A stretch of 64,000 bases of DNA, taken from contig OZ026527.1 in assembly GCA_964019695.1 (NCBI GenBank), forward strand, positions 71,945,471 to 72,009,470. The letters run 5' to 3'. A program made the translations under genes and the position numbers. Position 1 is the stretch's first letter, and each line of letters opens with the position of its first letter. Source of the DNA: Loripinus fragilis. Lineage: Eukaryota > Mollusca > Bivalvia > Lucinida > Lucinidae. Shown here one piece after another: positions 1 to 12,200 of the stretch. Under the pieces are notes generated by a model. The model worked only from the letters and a program-made list of their open reading frames with translations. It did not search any database and was not told the origin of the DNA.

Positions 1-51
1 AATTAAATTCTCAAAGATTTGCACATATGTACAGGTATTAATAAACCATAC

Positions 52-249
52 CATTTGGACATGTTGCATCAACTGGTGAAATGCAACTGACATTGTTGGT
101 AGCTAATTCCCCCGCCCAGAATGTTCCATGTGAACACACCCTCTTTGTCCCATGGAAACCAATATTTGTCCACTCGCATGTTAGATATGTCACACAATCA
201 CTGGCAAATGGCAACTGACAAAACACAGAATAGCATTTCTCTGTACAGT
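52..249 (-). CDS. Exon A6: eight-cysteine ChtBD2-like domain, cassette 6
   Basis: This 198 bp exon has an acceptor ending TTTTTTCAG and a donor GTATGG. It encodes CTEKCYSVFCQLPFASDC, VTYLTCEWTNIGFHGTK, VCSHGTFWAGELATNNVSC with an N-V-S sequon, and ends DATCPNG. The C-P-H-G motif is C-S-H-G. It is the last exon in view; C6 and B6 would lie beyond the left edge of the window. Confidence 0.87.
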
Positions 250-3200
250 CTGAAAAAATATCATAAAAATGATTTGTTGATTGCATGCTTGGTAATTTTT
301 CATGATTTTTACTTTTTCAAAAAAATCTTTCATATATACTATTGAAGTGTCTCAACTGTTTGGTTCCAGATCAGGACCAACAGGAAAAGGTTATCAGGAG
401 ACAACAAAAGTCAAAATTTTGAGTCTCAATATAGTAAACAATTCAATGTCATAAAGCAAACATCATCAGCTAAATTCTACTTTAACATTAAGGCAGTCAT
501 AAGATTCATAGCAAAGCATTCCTCAATATTTTGTGACAAGCTTATTAACAGTTCATCTGATATTTAAACCTCAAAAGCAGCTGAGCCTAAACTAAGTTGT
601 AGAAGAACGATAGTTTCATTAATTGATTAAACGAAAATGTATGCTTAATTATTTAACTAAAAGATCAAAGATACTTGAAAGAGCAAATCAAAAAATCAAA
701 TATCCCATCAATGACGAAAAATAAACGCTGGTGAGTAAATACGCATTATGTAATTTTAGTTTCACATTATCAAAGCTATGTCAATATTATGGTTTAAACT
801 TGTTATGGATAGAGAGTCTTATAGAAGAAAGTGTAAGGGTCCTGTCATGAGAAAGCATTACCCCTGTAACCGACCAAGTAAGACTTAAGCACGCTCGCTC
901 AGCTATATAGACTATCTGATTTTTTTTAACTTGCATGAAGCAAATTTAGATTTTAAATTTTTCGATAAGACGATAACAAAGGTGCTGATCAGATGCGCAG
1001 GCTGTACTGCATCTCTGTTTTCCACATGTTACAAAGTCATGTTTTCTAATGAGAAGACCAATATAGAGTACAGTATCATAAGCACTATAGGGTAAACGCG
1101 CAACTGGTATGCTAATTACATATCATACTGATCTTATTTACAGTCTAGTCTTTAAGGGTTTGTATTAGGATGTTTTGCTAATGCATATTGATACATGTAT
1201 GGGACTAGTCCATTGTGTAATTAAAGGGGTCACAGATAGAATTTTTTAAATGATGATGTCTTTCTGTCCCTGGAGGTTGTTTCAATCTTAGCAAACAGTG
1301 CAGACCCTGATAAAATGCAGCATTATGCTGCATTTCATCTGGGACTTCACTGTTTGCCAAAGTACCCAATTAGGGATTTCCAGTATACAAATGATTAATG
1401 GGTCAATAGTTGTACTAAACTAATTTAACTATTTGAATTTAATACACATAAAGAAGCTGCACTTACTTCCATTCATCCAGATTTGTTCTTGAGAGTGTGA
1501 CGCTGTATGAAAAGACAACTTTATTTATAAGAGAAATGACGACAACATTCTTATGCATTAAATCAAAAGCAAGATAGATGAGTGTAAATAGTTCATTTTA
1601 TGTCAGCCGCAAAGAAAATTTTGGTATTTATTAAATTTGCAAGCTGTCATAAATCATAGCCTTTGCTGCTCACAAACACCAATTTTGGAGGTAGTTGAAG
1701 GCTTTCATTGACCTCTAGCAACACTAGAGTGATGCGTATGCATATTAACTCTTTGTATTTGAAAACAGTAAAACCCTAGATGATATACAGTATAACGCTG
1801 CATTAAATCAGGGTCTGCACTATTTGTAAAGGTAAAAGCGATCTTTAGACAAAAGAATAAAAGAAAATTAACTATAACCTGACATCCCTATATATGTATA
1901 TGGAATGTTGCTAGGATATTGTATCAAACTAGAAGGAAGAATCCATTTTATATAAAGGGTTAAAAGTTGATTTACACATGTTTGATGGGTGCCAAAATCT
2001 CATTACCTGACTCAGTTGTACTACAGGTATGGATAAAAAGTCACATCTTAGAAAAGTAAATGCATCAGGCTAAATATTTTTTTCGTATTCAATCTTACCT
2101 GGTTCATAGCCAGATGGGCAACTTTCATAACATGGTGTTATTTTATCATCCTCGCACATCTTCGACGTCAGGCTGAAACGATATCCTTCAGGACAGCAAG
2201 TTGGTTTAGGCTGTCCATTCGTGCATTTCCAATAAGTACCACAATGTTTGTCAGTGACAGGCTCATCTTGTAGACATATATCTAGAGACAAATAGCATAC
2301 ATAGATGATCATACATATAAGTACCACAATGTTTGTCAGTGACAGGCTCATCTTGTAGACATATATCTAGAGACAAATAGTATACATAGATGATCATACA
2401 TATAAGTACCACAATGTTTGTCAGTGACAGGCTCATCTTGTAGACATATATCTAGAGACAAATAGCATACATAGATGATCATACATATAAGTACCACAAT
2501 GTTTGTCAGTGACAGGCTCATCTTGTAGACATATATCTAGAGACAAATAGTATACATAGATGTCAGTGACAGGCTCATCTTGTAGACATATATCTAGAGA
2601 CAAATAGCACACATAGATGTCAGAGACAGGCTCATCTTGTAGACATATATCTAGAGACAAATAGCACACATAGATGTCAGTGACAGGCTCATCTTGTAGA
2701 CATATATCTAGAGACAAATAGCAATAAGTACCACAATGTTTGTCAGTGACAGGCTCATCTTGTAGACATATATCTAGAGACAAATAGCACACATAGATCA
2801 TCATACATAAGTACCACAATGTTTGTCAGTGACAGGCTCATCTTGTAGACATACATCTAGAGACAAATAGCATACATAGATGATCATACATAAGTACCAC
2901 AATGTTTGTCAGTGACAGGCTCATCTTGTAGACATATATCTGGAGACAAATAGTACACATAGATGATCATACAATAAGTACCACAATGTTTGTCAGTGAC
3001 AGGCTCATCTTGTAGACATATATCTAGAGACAAATAGCATACATAGATGATCATACATAAGTACCACAATGTTTGTCAGTGACAGGCTCATCTTGTAGAC
3101 ATATATCTAGAGACAAATAGCAATAAGTACCACAATGTTTGTCAGTGACAGGCTCATCTTGTAGACATATATCTAGAGACAAATAGCAATAAGTACCACA

Positions 3201-6200
3201 ATGTTTGTCAGCGACAGGCTCATCTTGTAGACATATATCTAGAGACAAATAGCACACATAGATGTCAGTGACAGGCTCATCTTGTAGACATATATCTGGA
3301 GACAAATAGCACACATAGATGATCATACATAAGTACCACAATGTTTGTCAGTGACAGGCTCATCTTGTAGACATATATCTAGAGACAAATAGCAATAAGT
3401 ACCACAATGTTTGTCAGTGACAGGCTCATCTTGTAGACATATATCTAGAGACAAATAGCAATAAGTACCACAATGTTTGTCAGCGACAGGCTCATCTTGT
3501 AGACATATATCTAGAGACAAATAGCACACATAGATGTCAGTGACAGGCTCATCTTGTAGACATATATCTGGAGACAAATAGCACACATAGATGATCATAC
3601 ATAAGTACCACAATGTTTGTCAGTGACAGGCTCATCTTGTAGACATATATCTAGAGACAAATAGCACACATAGATGATCATACATATAAGTACCACAATG
3701 TTTGTCAGTGACAGGCTCATCTTGTAGACATATATCTAGAGACAAATAGCACACATAGATGATCATACATATAAGTACCACAATGTTTGTCAGTGACAGG
3801 CTCATCTTGTAGACATATATCTAGAGACAAATAGCATACATAGATTATCATACATATAAGTACCACAATGTTTGTCAGTGACAGGCTCATCTTGTAGACA
3901 TATATCTAGAGACAAATAGCAATAAGTACCACAATGTTTGTCAGTGACAGGCTCATCTTGTAGACATATATCTAGAGACAAATAGCAATAAGTACCACAA
4001 TGTTTGTCAGTGACAGGCTCATCTTGTAGACATATATCTAGAGACAAATAGCACACATAGATGTCAGTGACAGGCTCATCTTGTAGACATATATCTGGAG
4101 ACAAATAGCACACATAGATGATCATACATAAGTACCACAATGTTTGTCAGTGACAGGCTCATCTTGTAGACATATATCTAGAGACAAATAGCACACATAG
4201 ATGATCATACATAAGTACCACAATGTTTGTCAGTGACAGGCTCATCTTGTAGACATATATCTAGAGACAAATAGCACACATAGATGATCATACATATAAG
4301 TACCACAATGTTTATCAGTGACAGGCTCATCTTGTAGACATATATCTAGAGACAAATAGCATACATAGATGATCATACATATAAGTACCACAATGTTTGT
4401 CAGTGACAGGCTCATCTTGTAGACATATATCTAGAGACAAATAGCACACATAGATGATCATACATATAAGTACCACAATGTTTGTCAGTGACAGGCTCAT
4501 CTTGTAGACATATATCTAGAGACAAATAGCATACATAGATGATCATACATATAAGTACAACAATGTTTGTCAGTGACAGGCTCATCTTGTAGACATATAT
4601 CTAGAGACAAACGAGCCAGTGCATGTGATTTCCAACAATTTGACATTTTGACAAGTGTAGACTCAGATGAGCCTGTGCAGCCTCCTTTTAAGTTTAGAAA
4701 CTCCAAATGACGTTCGGTCAGTAGCTTAACACTCATAAAATACTCAAGCGACTAGCAAAGACTCTGATCAGACTGCGCGTATGCGCAGGCTGGTCTGAGG
4801 CTTTGCTGGTCGCACATACCAAATTGTTGGAAATCTCATGCACTGGCTCAAATAGCATACATAGATGCTCATACACGTGTACTCACGTTTAATTGAATTT
4901 ATTAAAATAGTTTAGGTGAAGAGATAAAATGTGAGGCTTGCCAACAATTTATCTTTTTTGGCAATCAATTTAATAAATTCGATAGTACAGGAACAGGAAT
5001 GTTAGTTCCAATTTATCACATGAGTTTGTCATCTTTAATGCAACATTATCAGGGATGACATATCTTAACGTTACTAAACCTGTAGACCACTAGTGGTTTA
5101 TCGATTTTTATGCACATTGCTATATTACTCCCATCCGCGACGTTTATGATAAAATAAGGCATTTGAAGTTAGCTTTATTTCATTGCAAGAAAGTAAAAAA
5201 AAATAGCATAATATGTCATTTTTACAAGAGTTTATCTACCAAACATATCATGGATTATAGATTGCACTCGTTATGTTATAAGTTTGTTAGTGTTGATGCT
5301 GTGCTTAACAGTCAACATTCGTTAGTCATATTGAAATGATTTTCTTCTTCCTGTGTAGAAACAGTACAAAGCAGTGGATAAAATGTCTTGCTCAAGGACG
5401 AACAGAAATTTATCCTGCGAGTCTCATGCTAAGAACAATTCCATCCCCTGTCTAATGCCCTACCAACTGAGCCACTGCAAACCGCAACGAAAATTGATTA
5501 ATTGTAATGTGCACTCATAGAATAGAGTGAATATCCCAAGCATGCTTCATGTAGACAATGGAAAGCTCTGATTATATAAGGCAGATACAAGGACCAGGTT
5601 GATGCATTTGTGCTACTACATCAGTCATTGTTTTAATTTAGAATTGGCAAGATGCATACGGCTTAAAGGACAAAATAACACAAGTGAATTAAAAGTGAAT
5701 TTTCACATGTATTTTTATATACATGTATGCTGTATGGAAACTAAAATAATAATAAATTTCATGGGAACTTTGGTTAGCTATCCTTACTAATACTTTTAGG
5801 CCAGTATTTGCATTCCTCCAAATATTCATGTTTAGGTGCTCAATTGAGGTGCCTCAAGATAAAGTGGCACTTAAAAAATGTAGCTGAATAAAATACATCT
5901 TAATATGAGCCATGACATGAGATTTCCAACAATGTGGTATATGCGACCAGCAAAGCCTCAGATCAGCCTGCGTATATGCGCAGTCTGATCAGAGCCTTTG
6001 CTAGTCGCTTGAATATTCTATGAGTGTTAAGCTACTGGCTGAACACCATTTGGAATTTCTAAGCTTCAATAGGAGGCTGCATAGGCTCGTCTGAGTCTAT
6101 ACTTGCAAAATGTCACATTGTTGGAGATCACATGTCACGGCTCATATATGGATCTTGACGCCAGAAAACCTGTCTTCCCGGTTTGCGAACAACACAGGTG

Positions 6201-9200
6201 CAGACCAGCCTGCGCATACGCGCAGTCTGATCAGCTCCTTTGTTATTCACGTTTTGTAAAGTACCATATTTAAGCTTGCTACAAGCGAAATTTCATTTTT
6301 CTAGCTAGTCTCTGTAGCTGAGCAGGCTGGTTTGAATCTCACTTTGCCGGAAACCCCAAAGACAGGTTTTGTCGCGTTGAGGCCCGTATGTTTTCATGTA
6401 CATGTAAGTACCTGGTACAGAAGTGTTGTCACATTCCTCAGGAAGACAAGGACTATCTTTCTGAAACTCACATTCGCCAGTTGTTGCATTGTACCTCTCG
6501 AGCCCTGGACAGCACTTTGGAACTGATGTCCTATCCTCACACTCCCAGTGTTTCTTACAACTTTGGAAATGGGGATATGTAATCCCTATATTTGTGGGAT
6601 TTCTACATGGATCTGAAACAACATGTTGTATTTTTTTAACCGTCTATACCATAAAAGGGAGTCATTAAGCCAGCAAATGGGAAAAGTGTGCCTATTAATA
6701 CTGCACAAAATCCCTTAAACTTCTCTGTTCTTGCTAACTGCGACATTTGTCATTTACTAATAACATTTGCAAACAGTTCGATCCAGGTCAGGACCAAGAG
6801 AACCTCAGTCCTGATCTGGATCTAAACCGTTTGGCACTCTGATAGTATTCATGACATATTTTAAATATGTGCTTAAAATGTCAGCAGACAACAGCAAAAC
6901 CATGAAAAATTACCAAGCATGCAAATTGATAGACGTATGTGAAAGGCTTTCCAGTGTACTCAGAAGTCATATATTTAGCCAGAGCCCTAAGAGCAAAGTC
7001 TGATTATCGCCTTTGTTATATGCTTTCTTGTAGGTGCAGTTATCAAACGTATTATAAAGCAATATTCTAGGTAATCTCTTGATCTAAACAAAATAGTCTT
7101 GCATAGATGGAAACCAGTAAGACAGATTTTCTTATGATGATGCCTATATACACATTTTTAAGATGATGTGTGCATCGGTAGTACATAAGCTATCAAAAAT
7201 ATGTAAGCACTGAAAAAAGTGTTTATTTATGCTTTGCTACAAAAATGGCAATACATTTACAAAGCCATATTTTTTTCCTTTTAAGCGATTTTAACAGTTC
7301 TGATATGTTAAAATATAAGTGAAATTAATATACTCAACAGAAAAAGTTAAGGAAAATGCGTTTGAGAGCCTATGACTAAAGATCTAAAACATTTAAAGAC
7401 TTTTGAATTTCACAATAGTATATTGTGACCATTTTTCTTGATAATGACACTTTATCTGGGTTTGTAGCGTCCATAGCAGCTTAGTAAATCTATGTCAAAG
7501 TTGACTGGTCTTCACTCCATTTTTCGCAAAAATTCAATTTAAGGAGCAAACATAGGTTTTCATACATTAACATTCGCCAGGTCCCTTGGGAGATGGAGAT
7601 GTTTAAAACCTAGGACGACAGAACTGGTTGTTATAGAGGGACACCTGATCAGTCAAGTGTACATTGGATGAGGTGTTGAGGTCTGTTGTCCTGCCTTATT
7701 GTGCGAAAACCAGTGACAGTACCAGGCCTAGGATGACAATGTCAGAACACACCTCACTAGAATCAGCAAAACAATGTTGTGCCCATTGACTGGACAGTTC
7801 GCTCATCAGACATGTCTACAATTTTAACAGATCTATGACATTTTTGGACAGAGGGTCCAACGCATAATAATGGCATCAAAAAACCGCCAGCCTCTCGATG
7901 CAGTGTTGCAGGAGATATTGATGCTGATCCCTCAGCACCAAACCACCAGTATTCAGAGTATGCGAAACTGGTGCTAGTCCTAATTTGCCGCTGACTTGGG
8001 ACACACTCGTTACTGATGAAGGCATTTTCATCTTCAAAATGTGATGTTAAAGGCTATCAAGTTAATTTTATGTGACATTCAAAGGAATTGCATTTCGAGT
8101 TATGAACTGACATGCTTTTCATGTGTTTATGAGGGAATACTCTGTAGTCATTTTTGCGAAAAATGACTTTGACCCCTGGGTTACTTGACACTTTGCCACA
8201 ACAAAGGTACTGGTGCTAGCAAACTAAAGTAAACATTTTTCCTAACCGATGACATGTATCTAAACAAATAAATAAAAATTGAATAATTGTTGGCTTTGGT
8301 GTTCTCATGTTGCATGGTTTTCTGAGATTTCCTTAACTTTTTTGTTGAGTATAATTTAATTTACCTTGTCCGATGTGCATTTGATCAGTTGTAGTTAATC
8401 ATAAATTTTCATGAAGGACAACAAAAGTGTTTAAAATGAAATGGGCCTCAACGCAATAAAACCTGCCTTCTGGAGTTTGCGAACAACACAGGCGCAGACC
8501 AGCCTGCGCATCCGCGCAGTCTGATCAGCGCCTTTGTTATTCGTTTTTTGGAAAGTATCATATGTAAACTTGCTTCAGGTAAAATTTCAATTTCTTGCTA
8601 GTCTCTGTAGCTGAGGAGACTGGTTTGAAACTCGCTTTGTCAGAAACCCAGAAGACAAGTTTTCTCGCAACGAGGTCCATTTATGCTTTGCTACAAAAAT
8701 GGCAATACATGTACAAAACCGGTTATGTTATTATATAAGTGAAATTAATAATTTGATTTACCTTATCCGATGTGCATTTGATCAGTTGTAGTTAGTCATA
8801 AATTTTCATTAAGGACAACAAAAGTGGTTAAAATGAAATACTATTGATTACTGTCGTGCCAGCCAAAAGTGACAGTGACGTAATATTTTGTTCACAATGG
8901 ACAAGTAAAACATTAACTAGACACTCAACTTGGGCTAACGCGAATCGATAGATCACGTGTGTATTAATCCTATCCTATGGATAGGATTAATACACAAGTG
9001 ATATATCTACTCTAAGGCTCTGATAACGTTATAAACAAAACATGGCGTCATTGTCACTCTTGGCTGGCAGGATAGTACCTCTTCGACACCTTGCTTCAGC
9101 TGGTAGAACACAACTATTGGTCCTGTTTGCCAGGTTTCGTGCAAAGAATCTACCATGTGGACACACCATCTTTGTTCCATGGAATCCATTGTTTGTCCAC

Positions 9201-12200
9201 TCACATATGAGATATGTCATGCAGTCACTACCAAAGGGCAACTGGCAGAAGTTAGCATTACATTTCGATGAACAATCTAAAATGAAGTGTAATGGCAAAT
9301 ATAAGAATGCAAGGATTACTTAATTAATGATCATTTTTGATATAGGTAATAGAAGGCAATTTTTTTCACGGTAGATCTAGGAAGGTAAAGTTTAATGCCC
9401 GATATATGAGCAGTTCCTTATGCCGATAATAGTGTGATAACTGTATTTAAAATGGTCCATTAGGGAAGTTTATTACCAGATAAAGGGTATGCAATTTAGT
9501 TTTCTGCAATTTGTGAGTAGAGCAGAAAAAGCTTATTTCCAACCATATATCCTATAATTAACCTCTCCAAACAAAAAATTTGAGCATATTTGTCCCATTG
9601 CAATGCACATGTAACATTTATCTAAAAATGTACAAACTTGTACTTGCTGTCAGTGGCTACCAACAGCATGGAACTACTTACAGGCCAATGAAAATAAATG
9701 TTACTTAATGGTGTCAAGCTCCAGACAAATAGTCACAGGATTAACTTTAAAAATGGTTTACGTTAACCTATGGAATTGTGCATTGCTTTCCTATGTGCAC
9801 TATATTTCAAAATTTAATTATGTGTTATTGTATGGGTTGTACATATTGGAAGACCGACTGGTTTGATGCATGCTTGAATAATAGTAGAAATGATTATATA
9901 AGCCATCAAATGTATTACAAGTATTCAAATTTATCAGTATAAAGTAAATTAAGTGTACTGTGTTATTTGATTTTACCAATAACTGAGTCAAATTGATTCT
10001 TTACTTGTAAATTTTTTATATCGTCGATCTGGAGTCAAAAACTCGTATCTTTGATTTTTACATTTTTCAGGAGAAACAAAAAACTAAATAACTTTTGCTA
10101 GGAGCGACCTTTATTGCTGAAAATCAGACAGGATTATGTTTAGTAACATCCAAATTCACCCTTATTGGTGTTTTGAACTTCCAATTAAGATTTTATGAAG
10201 ATTATGAAGAGTTTCACTTGAGTTACGTCATTTTGACCATTTTTTTGTAAAAAACACCCAGTTACGACATTTTAAGCATCTTTTGCATGGCAAAACCTTG
10301 TATCTTGGCAAAATGAGCACAAAAATAATGACATTTTCATAGATACGATATATTGAATCATGATTAATGCTTTTTAAGGGGATTATAATTAGTCTAGAGC
10401 TACGAGAATTTGACAGAATGTGTGCCATGCGTTTGGTATTCCCGCTTTGACAAAAAGCTGTTTTGGTAAAAATCAGAGTTACGAGGTTTTGACTCCAGAC
10501 CGACGATATGTCTTCAATTTCACATTTTACCCTTAACGCATACGTATAATGCATCTGAAAATGATGTCTGCTCACACCGTCTGCTCACACCAATATAGTG
10601 GGTAAACAATATTAACAGGTTTTACTGTAGAGGTAAACAGTGCAGACTCACGGACCACTCTGATTTGTTTCTTCACTATTTAACTGAGAGGCTCCTAAAA
10701 TAGTTCAGCAAATGACAAAAATCTATACTTACTTGCATTTAGCCAGATTTGTTTTTGGGAAATTCCTGTTGAAAACGAAAATAAAAGAAATGAAAAAAGT
10801 CAATAAGCAATGCTTATTAGATACTCCCGGCACAGTAAGGAAAGGGCACAGTAAGGAAAGGTGAAAAACTTACGTTTTGGCAAGCGATAGTTCAAACCAG
10901 CAGACCTTAGTTTTGAAAACAAGATTTCAGTAGAATATGTGCAATAATTTTAGACCATTTGTCAAATACAAGAAATTATTCATACCCGAAAGCTCTATAT
11001 ATCAAAGCTTATATCAGAAAAATAGTATATCAAACTTATATCGGAAAAATAGTCCAAGTTCTCATAGATGTCATTTTATCAAAAATTATTTTTCCAAACC
11101 AAACTCCTTCATGCATATGTTTAATGTGTCTATATTGTATAGGCAACATATCAAATTGCTCCATTTAAAGCTGTAGTAGGAGTTGATCGGTCCATGAAGG
11201 CACTATCTATGCATATACAATAGCATTGTTAGGGGAACTTGTCTAAGCTCTAACAGCTGTAATTTTGTCAAAATATATTTTTTCAAACCAAACTCCTTCA
11301 TGCGTATGTTCAATATGTGTACATTGTAACAGCAAAGTATCAAATTGCTCCATTAAAAGCCGCGGTAGGAGTTGGTTGGCCCATGAAGGCACTATCCATT
11401 CATATACAAAAGCCATATAAGGGAAAAGTTGTCTCAGTTCTCATAGCTGACATTTTGTCAAAAATCTTTTTTTAACCAAACTTCATCATGCATGTGTTCC
11501 AATCGTCTAGATTGTATAGGCAAAGTATCAGTATCAAATTGTTCAATCAAAAGCTGTGGTAGGAGTTGATCGGTCCATGAAGGCACTATCAATGCATATA
11601 CAAAAACCTTATTAGGAAAAATTGTCTAAGTCTCGCAGCTGTCATTTTGTCAAAAAATATTTTTTCTGACCCAAACACCTTCATGCATATGCTCAATGCG
11701 TCTACATTTTATAGGCAATGTATCAATTTTTTCTATTAAAAAGCTGTGGTAGGAGTTGATCGGTCCATGAAGGCACTATCAATGCATATACAAAAGCCTT
11801 ATTATGGAAAAATTGTCTTAGTTCTCGCAGCTGTCATTTTGTCAAAAATATTTTTTCTGAACCAAACTCCTACATGCATATGTTCAATGTGTCTGCAATT
11901 TATAAGCAAAGTATCAAATTGTTCCATCAAAAGCTGTGGTAGAATTTGATCAGCTCATGAAGGCTCAATCAATGCTTATAAAAAAGCACTATTAGGGAAA
12001 ATCCTCTAAGATCTCACAGCTGTCATTTTGTCAAAAATTATTTTTTCTGAACCAAACTTCCTCATGCATATGTTTAATGTGTCTACATAGCATATGAATG
12101 GTATCAAATTGTTCCATCAAACGCTGTTGTGGTAGGAGTTGACTGGCCCGTGTATGGACTATAATAGCATAAGCATAAAACCATTTATAAAAAAACGTTT

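Noticed and set aside
2433..4140. Minus-strand open frames of 61-128 codons repeating DICLQDEPVTD and KHCGTY
   Set aside because: They arise from satellite units of 66 and 57 bp read through intron-derived sequence (CYLS, IYVCYLS). They lack the rest of the domain and a donor, so they are not called as exons.
2282..4612. Could the regular array be a CRISPR-like array?
   Set aside because: Units abut with variable deletions and no unique spacers, and the repeat is the splice junction of exon B5. The setting is a eukaryotic intron.
9042..9323. Plus-strand 93-codon frame over exon A5, and similar plus-strand frames at 16237, 42044 and 59696
   Set aside because: They are antisense shadows of exons A5, C4, C2 and C1, whose minus-strand frames carry the conserved cysteines.
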